Part shown: piece by piece, positions 45,432 to 53,414 of the stretch
Layout of the letters: each line of letters begins with the position of its first letter
Position numbering within the stretch: the first letter of the stretch is position 1
Assembly: GCA_001604585.1 (NCBI GenBank)
Contig: LVBW01000061.1
Span: 1 to 53,702, forward strand
Reading direction: 5' to 3'
DNA length: 53,702 nucleotides
From: Puniceicoccales bacterium Verruco_02
GTDB lineage: Bacteria > Verrucomicrobiota > Verrucomicrobiia > Opitutales > Oceanipulchritudinaceae
Notes under the pieces: generated by a model
Database searches by the model: none
What the model saw: only the letters and a program-made list of their open reading frames with translations
What the model was told of the DNA's origin: nothing
Made by a program: the position numbers and the translations under genes

Positions 45432-46766
45432 CTACTTTATCTTGCGACGGCGCAGTGCTACAAACAGAACTGCAAGGCCTGCCAGTCCCGCCACTTCCGC
45501 AGGTTCGGGAACAGCATGCACATTTGTAAGGACGCCGAAGCCGCCCAGCCCGTTGTAGCCTGTTGCCAAGAAGCCGGATGAATCGTCGGCATACCAGTTG
45601 ATTGCGTAGTCATCTACCGTGGCCGAAACCCAGTTGCCGTCTTTAAACACCTCAAAGCCCGTGCCGTCAGTCACGTCCGCAAAGAGAAGAGTGGCTGCGT
45701 CGAGGTCAGCGGCCTTGATCGCAAGCAGACCATTGCCGATGCGGAGTAGGTTTTCGCTTGCAGTGCCGGTTTGCGTCACCGTCAGGGTACCGTCCAAGGT
45801 GACGAGCGCACCGCCGTCTATCAGCAGAATGTTGCCCTGGGAACTGGCCGAGTAGCCAATCGTAATAGAACCGCCTATGTACTGCGAATTGTCCTCGTCC
45901 CAGATCGGGGCAATGTCCAAGCGAGTGCCCACGCCGGTGACTGTCATCAGGTTGTTCGATGAGGAATTCCCGTTTGAGCCTCCTATGATGCACACGCTGG
46001 TATGCACATACGCCCCTGCGGACTGCGTGTAGGTGTTGGAGCCTGACACTGACCCCACATTGATGTAGCCTGCCGTTGCGCCTTGGAGGGCGTTGGTCAC
46101 CTCATCCGCCACGACCCGTGTGCCGGAACCTGTGATGACGACCGAATTGCCTGTCCCTGAAGAATTGTTGCCAATGTTGATGGCGGCTATGTTGGCCGTG
46201 GCACCGGAATTGATATTCAGGCTGTTATTGCCCGATGAGAAGCCTACGTAGAGTAAATGGGTCATCGTGAGCGTTCCGCCGTTGAGGTTGAACGCATTGC
46301 CGCCGAATGTCTGGCCGGGGGTGGAGCCGACGGGATAGGCGTCGGAATAGCCAATTATCATGCTCTTGACCGTCACGCTGGAGTTCGCATCGACGTTCAT
46401 CGTGTTGTTATCGCCAGGAGCACCAATGCTTAGCGTATTGTTGTTTTGTAGAGTCAGCGAGGTGCCGACGAGGTTCAGGGTGTTGTCGTTGCTGATGCGG
46501 TTCTGCGGGCCGGTGACAAGAGTGCCACCTGTGTTGCCGCCCACGCTGACTTTGCCGGACAATGTAAACGTAAGACCATCGAGGGTGAGGGTGGTGTTGT
46601 CTGTGGCACCCGTGCCAACGACGAGGTCTTCATATGGTGTCGAGTAAGAGCCAAGGCTGGTAAGCGTATGCGTGCCACCGTCGTCAAAAAAGATGTCTTC
46701 CGCTGAAGCGAATGCTGGGACAAGGACTGACGGTACGAGTATGGTAAGGAGGCGACTGGTTTTCAC
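45432..46766 (-). CDS. PEP-CTERM protein with autotransporter-like beta-helix repeats
   Basis: This 444-residue exported protein appears to start at a GTG (46766), which gives the signal peptide VKTSRLLTILVPSVLVPAFASA. An ATG at 46877 would add 37 unrelated residues. The body is a Gly/Asn/Thr/Ser-rich parallel beta-helix with repeated short strands (NTLNLVGTSLTLQNNNTLSI, NNSLNINSGATANIAAINIG), the pattern of passenger-type repeats. The C-terminus is a complete PEP-CTERM signal: VPEPAE, a hydrophobic helix (VAGLAGLAVLFVAL) and a basic RRRKIK tail, read by an exosortase (not in this window). It is probably displayed at the surface or in extracellular matrix. An 18-bp IS end lies 129 bp upstream of the start. 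Confidence 0.88.
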   Translation of the reverse strand: MKTSRLLTILVPSVLVPAFASAEDIFFDDGGTHTLTSLGSYSTPYEDLVVGTGATDNTTLTLDGLTFTLSGKVSVGGNTGGTLVTGPQNRISNDNTLNLVGTSLTLQNNNTLSIGAPGDNNTMNVDANSSVTVKSMIIGYSDAYPVGSTPGQTFGGNAFNLNGGTLTMTHLLYVGFSSGNNSLNINSGATANIAAINIGNNSSGTGNSVVITGSGTRVVADEVTNALQGATAGYINVGSVSGSNTYTQSAGAYVHTSVCIIGGSNGNSSSNNLMTVTGVGTRLDIAPIWDEDNSQYIGGSITIGYSASSQGNILLIDGGALVTLDGTLTVTQTGTASENLLRIGNGLLAIKAADLDAATLLFADVTDGTGFEVFKDGNWVSATVDDYAINWYADDSSGFLATGYNGLGGFGVLTNVHAVPEPAEVAGLAGLAVLFVALRRRKIK

Positions 46767-46894
46767 GGTTTGATGAGGTTGTCCGGAGTTCGTGCAAGGA
46801 ACGCGGAAGAGTTGTGTTTGAGATGGGAGCTTTACCTTGATAATATTGCTGGACTGACGTTGAGCAATGAGAATCATGGAATATCGAACAATTG

Positions 46895-47614
46895 GGGGCT
46901 GGCCCAGCTAAGCGTTACTTCTGAGACCTCCAATACCAGTATCTTAGCTGGTTGAGAAGGTATTTGTGATCTCATCCATTGAAGCGCTCTCACACTCCTT
47001 CAGGAACCAGTAGAAACTGGCTGGTTGAATACCGTTGAATTTGCGCTGGTGACGCTAGGCCTAGTTTCAGAAATTCTCGATTCCGTTGATGTGGTTATTC
47101 TCTTCTACGAACTCAACGGAATGGTTGATTCGTTCGTGGTGAATATCACTCAGCTCGATAGCTTTGTAGCGGCTCCATGTGTCCGTGTAAACAATACTGT
47201 CGGGCTTCACTTTCTCCTTGATGATCCGCAGGAGAGTCTCGGTCTTTGCGTTGGGGATAATCGCTGTGTAAACCTTGCCATTGCGCTTAATGAAGCCAAA
47301 TATGGCCACCTTGCCAGCCGCTCCTCAGCCGCGCTTGCCCTTGCGCACGCCGCCTAAATAACTCTCGTCGGCCTTCACTTCGCCCGATAGATCGTAACTG
47401 GGCTGCTTGCTGGCGATGAGCTTGGGCAGCTTCATGAAAAATGAGACGGCTGTGTTGCGATTCACTCCAACCAGCTCGGCTGTCGCCCTCGCCGTCTATC
47501 CCGCAACGAAGTGCTCCAGCTGCCTTCCTTGCTGTCTTTTACCCAGCCGACTTTTTCTCTCTTTCACTGCTCGAAGCATACGAACGTTTTTACGTCCTTA
47601 GCTAGGACAGCCCC
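46895..47614 (-). mobile_element. Decayed insertion sequence, IS1595 family (IS1016-like)
   Basis: A 720-bp element is bounded by 18-bp imperfect inverted repeats, GGGGCTGGCCCAGCTAAG at 46895-46912 and the complement of GGGGCTGTCCTAGCTAAG at 47597-47614 (16 of 18 match). One transposase remnant fills it on the minus strand. Size, GGG-starting ends and transposase motifs fit the IS1016 group. I find no convincing 8-bp target duplication, which is in line with decay. Confidence 0.75.
46944..47579 (-). pseudogene. IS1016-like transposase with five in-frame stops
   Basis: From ATG 47579 a single reading frame of 212 codons runs to a TAA at 46944 with no frameshift, but contains five internal stops. 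They are TAG at codon 28, TGA at 85 and 171, and TAG at 173 and 175. The translation between them has the family motifs: KSRLGKRQQ at the N-terminus, EHFVAG, the first catalytic Asp in VKADESYLGG (codon 71), KRNGKVYTAIIP, YTDTWSRY, NHINGIENF and KFNGI. By family comparison codons 171, 173 and 175 should be Trp, Gln and Lys (ENFWNQAKRH), each one base change from the stop seen. The end after KECE seems shorter than usual. The gene cannot make a working transposase. Confidence 0.85.
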
Positions 47615-47861
47615 AATATTTAAAGACTGTAAGTACATGTGATTGGCATACGCGCAGGGTGCCGGATTGTTTGGCCCGGGGAGAGTTTTTTTGTCTGAAT
47701 TTGGTAAAGTGCCCCAGTCCGCTGACGAATTACGCTGTGTTGAGAGCCAGAACAGCATCAGAGAAGGGAAGAGCAGAGAGCGTCAGAACAGCCGGTCAGT
47801 GCCCGAGGGCGACCGACGACGCCCGCCCCCGTCCAAACACAACGCACAGGAGATTGCTGTC

Positions 47862-48227
47862 ATGATACTTCTTCCACAGTACGAACGACCTCGCCCCGAA
47901 TTCCGTGGGCCAAGTTCCGATGAAGACGAGGCCGTGGTCGGCCTCCAGGCTTCGCTGCGCAGTTCGGCCTCGCTGAGGGCCATCTTGGAATGCGCAAAGG
48001 GGCGTTGCCGCAGTCGCAACATCGACAGCGAGCAGATGAGGCTTATCGAGCGCATCTGCCGGACCTACGAGCAGCATCAGAAGGACGTTCGCGACCACTG
48101 CCTCGACTATTTCAACACCGAGCCGGACCTGCGCATGAAGCAGGGCCTTCACGAGCGCACAGACCTGTTGCTGCGCAGCGGCAAGACCCTCTACGCAGAA
48201 CTGCGGGAGGCAATACTTACTTTCTGA
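47862..48227 (+). CDS. Small soluble protein of unknown function
   Basis: I do not recognise this 121-residue protein. The ATG at 47862 is chosen because CACAGGAG (47845-47852) is a good ribosome binding site at a proper distance and the upstream part of the open frame (from 47643) is low-complexity, Arg/Pro-rich and unlike a protein. The predicted product has an acidic N-terminus (SSDEDEAVV) and is otherwise largely helical, with Leu/Arg/Glu-rich segments (LRSSASLRAILECAKGR, EQMRLIERICRTYEQHQKD). Three Cys residues occur, two of them not in a metal-like pair. It lies between the decayed IS and the convergent glycosyltransferase gene. Confidence 0.5.
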   Translation: MILLPQYERPRPEFRGPSSDEDEAVVGLQASLRSSASLRAILECAKGRCRSRNIDSEQMRLIERICRTYEQHQKDVRDHCLDYFNTEPDLRMKQGLHERTDLLLRSGKTLYAELREAILTF

Positions 48228-48286
48228 AGGCGTGCGCGCCATCTCTAGGCGACATTTCATCTGAATACGTCTGTCATCTGGTTGGA

Positions 48287-48302
48287 GGATGCCCGGGCAT
48301 CC
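48287..48302. promoter_or_regulatory. 16-bp perfect palindrome between convergent genes
   Basis: GGATGCCCGGGCATCC lies 60 bp after the small unknown gene and 38 bp beyond the glycosyltransferase stop. As RNA it would form a 6-bp stem with a 4-base loop and no T-tract. A weak bidirectional terminator or a protein site is possible. Confidence 0.3.
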
Positions 48303-48339
48303 GTGCCGACTGAGGTGCGTATTCAAATGGCCGACTTGT

Positions 48340-50319
48340 TCAGGCGCGTATCGAGGCAAGCAGCTCCGCCAGTGAGGCGGGGTCTGCCGATGCCTGAGCT
48401 ATGTGCGCCCTTGCAATGGCCAGTTGAGAATCCCGCCTTTCATGGTAGGCTAAGGGGCGCAGGAGCGGTCTTGATTCCCTGTGCAGTCCTTCCACTGCCG
48501 CCCCGGCAAGGGAGCAGCCGCGCCAGCCCTTGGCCAGTAGGCGCAGCATGGCATCGCGCAGGAGGTCGGGCAGGTAATGGCCGTTCACAAACACCCCGCC
48601 GCAGTCAATCAGTGCCTCTTTGCGGAAAAAGCCGCGCAGGGGCTGTTCACTAGGCGAGATCAGTTGCAGCGCGTCGCTACGGAAAGGGCATGTCAAGAGG
48701 CCGTTCCAGCGAAGAAGGGGCGTGCAATAGCCAAGCTCCGGAAAAGTGGCAAAGGCGTTGGCAGCGCGTTCTAGGGCGTCGCTCGGCAGAATGTCGTCCG
48801 CCGCGCCTATGTAGATGACATCCGGCATGCTTGGAGCGTGCTCAGTCACTAGTGCGCGAGCATTCACGCAGGACCAGCCAGCGGGTACGGAGCAAGTGCC
48901 CTCTGCAATGAATAGCTTGGCGGACGGCTCCAGCGTCTGGGCGTCGATTGCCAAGGTCGCCCTCGGGATGCGCTCGGGTGCGGCACCATCGTCGGCAAGC
49001 AGGACGCCGGCCTTTGGCCTTGCGGGATCCGGGATGGAGGCGGCACAGCGGAGGGCCATGCCTTTGTAATACTCCTCGTGCAGGCGGAGAATGGTCGCAT
49101 CTGCGCAGATCTCCAGAATGCGCTCTCTTGCCCTTTGGCCCATTTGGGCAAGCTCGTCGGCACCTTTGGTCAGCATTTGGCGAAGGCCATCACGCAGATT
49201 GCGGGCCAGAGTGCCCCTGTCCTGCCCTTGCACTAGGCAGCCCTGTTTCGGCCCGGCCAGCATCTCGGCCATTCCTCCCTGATCCGACGCTAGTACGGGG
49301 CGGGCGCAGCTCATGGCTTCCATGCAGGTGTTTGGGTAATTGTCCCAGCGCGAGGGCACGGCCACAAACGAGGCGCTGCGATACTCCCTGCCCAACGCCT
49401 CGCGAGGCACGCGCCCGGCGAATGCAAAGCGCGCGCGAAGTTCTGCCGGGATAAGCGATTCGAGAAGGCGGGCGGTTTCCTCGCCCTTGATGCCGGAGCG
49501 CAGGTGCGGTCCGCCAACGAAGCGAAATCTGGCAGAGGGGAACTCCCGTGCGGCGTCCACAGCGGCTTCGACAAATTCAAAGACTCCTTTTCGCGGCTCC
49601 ACGCGGCCAACGAAAAGGCATAGACCGGGCTGGGGCGTGCTGTCTTGCTCGTATTCGAGCAAAGGGCCGATGAGGTAGGGTATCACTCGGACACTATCCT
49701 CGGACAGGCGCAGCCATTCACGGACCTGTGCGGCAAGGAATGCGCTCGGGCATAATACTCCGTCGGCCATCCAGATGCTCTGTGCTTCGTCCGCCTTGCG
49801 CGCCCGCAGCCACTGGGTGCAGGTGGGGTCGTCGTCGTGTTCAAATATTAGGTGGCTTGGAGAATGCAGATGTACGATGGTGGGGACTTTGCGCCAAGGG
49901 TGCGCAGGGGGCAGGGCAGCGCGCATCTGCTGGAAGTGGAGGAGAGGGGCCTCGTATTCAGGGGCCTCTATCGCGTCGATGTGTTCGTGAATGAGCAGCC
50001 TTTCGAGCGCCGAACTTACAATTGGGCCGAAGCCCGCCGCGCTGTCTCTGCGCATCAGTGCCTCGACAAGGGCGTTTCGAGCTTCGGGGCGCAACTGCCA
50101 CTTCTCATCGACAAAGGGCAGGTAGTAAACGCGAAGTCGCCCATCGAGGCTCAGGTGCGGGGTCTCGAAGCCCTGCGCCGGGGCTGCCGGGTGGTACTGC
50201 GTAAGCACGCTCACCCTGTGCCCCGCCTCGGCGAGGACTTGGGTCATGTTGGCTACGTAAGTGCCGATGCCTCCCATGAGGTTTGGCGGATACTCGCGAC
50301 TGACAAAACAGATATGCAT
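48340..50319 (-). CDS. GT4 glycosyltransferase with a C-terminal GT2-like domain
   Basis: This 659-residue cytoplasmic enzyme starts MHICFVSREYPPNLMGGIGTY, the standard opening of GT4 enzymes. The GT-B fold continues with LFVGRVEPRKGVFEFVEAA (about residue 240), GRVPREALGREYRSASFVAVPSRWDNYPNTCMEAMSCARPVLASDQGGMAEML and the C-terminal helices. After about residue 430 a second region contains VIYIGAADDILPSDALERAANAF, which resembles the DxD-containing loop of GT2 (GT-A) enzymes. The chain is therefore probably a GT4-GT2 fusion, but the GT2-like part looks degenerate. It may make a surface polysaccharide or glycolipid. The gene lies downstream of the two tRNA-Gly genes on the same strand and converges with the small unknown gene. 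Confidence 0.82.
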   Translation of the reverse strand: MHICFVSREYPPNLMGGIGTYVANMTQVLAEAGHRVSVLTQYHPAAPAQGFETPHLSLDGRLRVYYLPFVDEKWQLRPEARNALVEALMRRDSAAGFGPIVSSALERLLIHEHIDAIEAPEYEAPLLHFQQMRAALPPAHPWRKVPTIVHLHSPSHLIFEHDDDPTCTQWLRARKADEAQSIWMADGVLCPSAFLAAQVREWLRLSEDSVRVIPYLIGPLLEYEQDSTPQPGLCLFVGRVEPRKGVFEFVEAAVDAAREFPSARFRFVGGPHLRSGIKGEETARLLESLIPAELRARFAFAGRVPREALGREYRSASFVAVPSRWDNYPNTCMEAMSCARPVLASDQGGMAEMLAGPKQGCLVQGQDRGTLARNLRDGLRQMLTKGADELAQMGQRARERILEICADATILRLHEEYYKGMALRCAASIPDPARPKAGVLLADDGAAPERIPRATLAIDAQTLEPSAKLFIAEGTCSVPAGWSCVNARALVTEHAPSMPDVIYIGAADDILPSDALERAANAFATFPELGYCTPLLRWNGLLTCPFRSDALQLISPSEQPLRGFFRKEALIDCGGVFVNGHYLPDLLRDAMLRLLAKGWRGCSLAGAAVEGLHRESRPLLRPLAYHERRDSQLAIARAHIAQASADPASLAELLASIRA

Positions 50320-50419
50320 GTTGCTGCCACTGCATGTAAACGCAGATTCGGGGCCATAGATTCAGCCGCGGCAAAATACACCAAATGGCGCAAGGCCGAC
50401 TATGGCGCGGGGTCGAAAA

Positions 50420-50495
50420 TGGAGCGGGCGAAGAGACTCGAACTCTCGACAGCTACCTTGGCAAGGTAGTGCTCTACCAACTGAGCTACGCCCGC
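50420..50495 (-). tRNA. tRNA-Gly (GCC), copy 1
   Basis: The minus strand from 50495 reads GCGGGCG (acceptor), TAGCTCAGTTGGTAGAGC (D arm), CTACC-TTGCCAA-GGTAG (anticodon arm, anticodon GCC), the T arm with GAGTTCGAGTCTC, and CGCCCGC, then discriminator T and an encoded CCA (76 nt). All stems pair. It is the downstream member of a tandem pair, 48 bp from the other copy. Confidence 0.97.
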
Positions 50496-50543
50496 TTGAT
50501 TCGAAGCTTTTACGAAAGCTCCTATCTCGGAGGAAAGGAAAAA

Positions 50544-50619
50544 TGGAGCGGGCGAAGAGACTCGAACTCTCGACAGCTACCTTGGCAAGGTAGTGCTCTA
50601 CCAACTGAGCTACGCCCGC
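50544..50619 (-). tRNA. tRNA-Gly (GCC), copy 2
   Basis: The sequence is identical to copy 1 over its full 76 nt, including the encoded CCA and the GCC anticodon. It is the promoter-proximal copy on the minus strand. Confidence 0.97.
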
Positions 50620-50949
50620 TCTTGGGAAAGCACGTAAGAAACCTAAGAGTGCTCCTTCAGTCAAATGCAAAAATGAAAAATCTGCTCTCCGGGCCGGGGC
50701 ATTCTGCCCGGTGAATATCTTTCCTAGGCAATTGTGTGGGTATCCACTGAGAGTAATACTGTATTCCGGTATTGAGTTTGGTAATAGGGCTGCTTTAGTT
50801 AGCTTCGTCTGCGGTCTCCCGAATTCCCATCGCGACATTCGTTCCCTGCCTTCAGGCTTTGTCATCTCCATGCGCCTTTCCGCGCTGGATATAGTTGTTC
50901 CGGTCACTTCTGGAGTACCACCAATACGCAAACTTCCCAGCTACAAATC
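50620..50949. other. 330-bp region between tRNA genes and lipoprotein gene
   Basis: This gap holds the divergent upstream regions of the tRNA pair and the PEGA lipoprotein gene. Apart from the weak promoter candidate at 50636-50664 I see no RNA gene, repeat or clear control site. Open frames here are extensions of the well-known false ORF over tRNA genes. Confidence 0.5.
50636..50664 (-). promoter_or_regulatory. Candidate promoter of the tRNA-Gly pair
   Basis: On the minus strand TTGACT (50664-50659) is followed 17 bases later by TTTCTT (50641-50636), which ends 17 bases before the first tRNA base. The -35 is good and the -10 is poor, so this is tentative. Confidence 0.3.
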
Positions 50950-52743
50950 ATGAGACGTTCCCTCGCTCTACTGATTCCTGCCCTCGCTGTCCTCACCGCG
51001 TGCACCAGCACGGTCTATGAGGTGCAGGTCAATCCCGGTTCCGCCAACATCAGCGTGATGGGTCAGCCGCCCGCCGTAATGGCCAGGACTGCGCAGGGGG
51101 CAAAGATTACTATACCCTCCGGCGACGCACCTTATACCGTCACGGTCAGCGAACCCGGTTACGAAACGGGCAGCCATGTCATCGCTCCGGGTGCCAATCC
51201 CGATGTGCCGATTCGTATTGAGCTTTCTCCCCTGTTCCTCGACCGCGAGGTGGCCTTCAACAGCCAGCCCGAGGGTGCCCAGGTGTATGTTGACGGGAAG
51301 CTGCTCGGCGTCACCCCTCTGCGCCAGAGCCTGCGCTTTGAGCGCAGTTCCGCCAAGGCCCCTTGGAAGGACAAGGCGGTGGAGTTTCGCATGAAGGATT
51401 GGCAGAGCGAGTCCGCCGTCCTTGCCAGCAGCGGCGCCGAGCTGTCGGCCAAACTATCGCAGCTACGCCTTGAGAGAAAGTTCACCCTGCGCGCTGTTAC
51501 TTCCGACGGGCACGAGCTGGCGGCCAGCGTTTCGCTGGGCGACAAGGCCCTCGATAATGCCCCGCTAAGCATTCCTTTGGTTTATGAGCGGCAGGACAAG
51601 AGCCAGCCCTGGCCGGTTTTCCAGTGCAATGTTGGAATTGTCGATGAGTACAAGAGCCAGCAGATAGGTCTCACCCGCGACACACCGGACCTAGTGACTG
51701 TCACCTTGGAGCCTGTCACCGAGCTTGGCGTGCGGCGCATGGCCCCCGTCGTGCAGGTTGGGCCGCGCGGCGCACAGCTTGTCGTGGACTCGGCAGAGCG
51801 CAATGCCTCTGTCGATACCAACGAGCGCGCGGGCAGCGTGGCAGATCTGCGCCCTGTGACTTCTTTTCGTCGCAGCAGCCTGAAGGGAGAGCAGGTGAAC
51901 TCCTTCACCGTGTCGCCCGACGGGCAGTTCGTCGTGTATGCGCTGACGGAAAAAGTCGGCGAGGCCATTCAGAGCAATCTCTGGCAGGTGTCCACCCAGA
52001 TGGCTGGTGGCGCTCGTCAGAGCCTTACCAGTGGTCCTTACATGGACACCATGCCGCAGCTCCCCCTTGGCGAGGGAAGGCAGATGCTCGTATTCCAGAG
52101 TAACCGTGGAATGCGCGATAGCGTGGACATTTCCGCCATTCGCCTTGTCGATGGCCGTGCCGTGGGCGGCATTACGCAGATTACCCGCGAGGCTCGCTTC
52201 AATTTCTGCCCCGTTTTGCTGCGCGAGGAGTGGGAGCTGTTCTTCATCTCTATGGAGGACCGTTACCCGCAGGCCGTTCCGCAGATCAGCTACATGCGCG
52301 TGGACGGTTCCGCCCCGAGCTACCTCAACGAGAATGGCAACGATCTGGCCCTTTCTCCCGACGGCAGGCAGGTCTATTTCTCGCGCAAGGACAGCATCAC
52401 CGGACGCAGCCAGATATACTCCGTTCCGATGGAGGGCTATCCGCTGACTCAGGTCATCGCGCAGGCGGCCTTCAACAATGCCAACTGCTTCCAGCCTTCG
52501 CTAAGTCCTGACGGCAACCTGATGCTCTTTGTGAGCGACATGGCGCAGGATGCCTCGGGCAGGCGCAATAACGACATCTACGTGCTCAACATGACAAATG
52601 GACGCATCGAGCCTGTCACGAGCAACATTTCCGACGACATCATGCCCGCATGGTCGCCATCGGAAACGGGCGTAGTGTACTTCCTGAGCAATCGTGGCGG
52701 TTGCTACAATGTCTGGCGTCTGCGCCTGACGGATCTACAATAG
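50950..52743 (+). CDS. Lipoprotein with PEGA domain and TolB-like beta-propeller
   Basis: The 597-residue protein starts with a lipoprotein signal (LAVLTAC lipobox, Cys18), so it is membrane-anchored and exported. A PEGA domain follows at about residues 98-127 (AFNSQPEGAQVYVDGKLLGVTPL), preceded by a related segment around 30-75 (SGDAPYTVTVSEPGYE). The second half (about 320-597) is a TolB/PD40-like propeller with repeated S-P-D-G blades: TVSPDGQFVVYAL, LSPDGRQVYFSRKD, SLSPDGNLMLFVSD and WSPSETGVVYFLS. Such proteins bind envelope or surface structures, and the exact role is unknown. It starts divergently from the tRNA pair and is followed by a terminator and then fabZ. Confidence 0.87.
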   Translation: MRRSLALLIPALAVLTACTSTVYEVQVNPGSANISVMGQPPAVMARTAQGAKITIPSGDAPYTVTVSEPGYETGSHVIAPGANPDVPIRIELSPLFLDREVAFNSQPEGAQVYVDGKLLGVTPLRQSLRFERSSAKAPWKDKAVEFRMKDWQSESAVLASSGAELSAKLSQLRLERKFTLRAVTSDGHELAASVSLGDKALDNAPLSIPLVYERQDKSQPWPVFQCNVGIVDEYKSQQIGLTRDTPDLVTVTLEPVTELGVRRMAPVVQVGPRGAQLVVDSAERNASVDTNERAGSVADLRPVTSFRRSSLKGEQVNSFTVSPDGQFVVYALTEKVGEAIQSNLWQVSTQMAGGARQSLTSGPYMDTMPQLPLGEGRQMLVFQSNRGMRDSVDISAIRLVDGRAVGGITQITREARFNFCPVLLREEWELFFISMEDRYPQAVPQISYMRVDGSAPSYLNENGNDLALSPDGRQVYFSRKDSITGRSQIYSVPMEGYPLTQVIAQAAFNNANCFQPSLSPDGNLMLFVSDMAQDASGRRNNDIYVLNMTNGRIEPVTSNISDDIMPAWSPSETGVVYFLSNRGGCYNVWRLRLTDLQ

Positions 52744-52773
52744 GCGACAGGTTCCCTTTGTTGGAATTGCTTA

Positions 52774-52808
52774 CAAGGCCCCAATGGCAGCTCGCCAGCG
52801 GGGCCTTG
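52774..52808 (+). terminator. Terminator after the lipoprotein gene
   Basis: A perfect 9-bp stem CAAGGCCCC/GGGGCCTTG with a 17-base loop is followed by TTCGTTCT. It starts 31 bp after the stop. Confidence 0.75.
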
Positions 52809-52954
52809 TTCGTTCTAGCATAGATTCGGCGCAAGGCGGGTTCTGCCCTGCCTTGTTGGGCAATTCGCCGCGTCCGTGGGTTTTCCATCGTGACAATCCT
52901 TGCAGAGCATCTTTGACATGCCGCCCCATCTGGACACATATAAAGTCCTTCAGC

Positions 52955-53401
52955 ATGGACATACAGGCAATAATCCCACATCGCCCGCCCTTCCTCTTTG
53001 TCGATCGCGTAATAGAGTGCGACCGCGACCGCATCCTTGCCGAGCGCACATGGCGGGCCGAGGAGGACTTTTACAAGGGGCATTACCCGGATAATCCGCT
53101 TACTCCCGGAGTGTTGCTCTGCGAGAGCGTTTTTCAGACCGCGGCACTGCTCATTGCAGAGCGCATACGACTGGACGGGGGCGCCATCGAAGGGGCACCC
53201 GTGCCGGTGCTGGCCCGCATAGGTGCCACGCGCTTTCGCCGCATGGTAAGGCCGGGGCAGACCACGCGTATCGAGGCCCGCTTTCGCGAGACAGTGAAGG
53301 GCTTCCACTTCATGGAGGGCAAGGTGAGCGTGGAGGGCAAGACCGCCCTGGCCATAGATTTCTCGCTGACGCTGGTGGCCGAGGGCTCAGGAGCCGAGTA
53401 G
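52955..53401 (+). CDS. fabZ: 3-hydroxyacyl-ACP dehydratase (FabZ-like)
   Basis: FabZ removes water from 3-hydroxyacyl-ACP in fatty acid synthesis. From the ATG at 52955 the hotdog-fold protein has 148 residues. It begins with IIPHRPPFLFVDRV and carries the catalytic His in YKGHYPDNPLTPGVLLCES, with the partner Glu in CES. The later segment RFRRMVRPGQTTRIEARF is typical of the family. The His is followed by Tyr-Pro rather than Phe-Pro, a mild change. An in-frame open frame from 52784 is non-homologous and overlaps the terminator. Because FabZ-like hotdog enzymes also occur outside the main fatty-acid pathway, a specialised role remains possible; no other fab genes are adjacent. Confidence 0.87.
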   Translation: MDIQAIIPHRPPFLFVDRVIECDRDRILAERTWRAEEDFYKGHYPDNPLTPGVLLCESVFQTAALLIAERIRLDGGAIEGAPVPVLARIGATRFRRMVRPGQTTRIEARFRETVKGFHFMEGKVSVEGKTALAIDFSLTLVAEGSGAE

Positions 53402-53414
53402 GGCGATAGCTCGA

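Noticed and set aside
46770-46955. A 61-codon plus-strand open frame upstream of the PEP-CTERM gene
   Set aside because: It crosses the left inverted repeat of the IS and has no ribosome binding site or recognisable features.
46944-47579. Stop-codon recoding (TGA or TAG read as amino acids) in the IS transposase
   Set aside because: TAG and TGA end many normal genes in this window, for example TAG for adenine deaminase, so a changed code does not fit. Decay of an IS copy is simpler.
47643-47861. A 73-codon N-terminal extension of the small unknown protein
   Set aside because: The extension is Arg/Pro/Ser-rich and low-complexity, and a good ribosome binding site precedes the internal ATG at 47862.
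50362-50931. A 189-codon minus-strand open frame, and plus-strand frames, across the tRNA-Gly pair
   Set aside because: The translations contain the repeated VAQLVEH or SRQLPWQGSALPTELRP strings that arise from reading tRNA genes as protein. The tRNA call explains the sequence fully.
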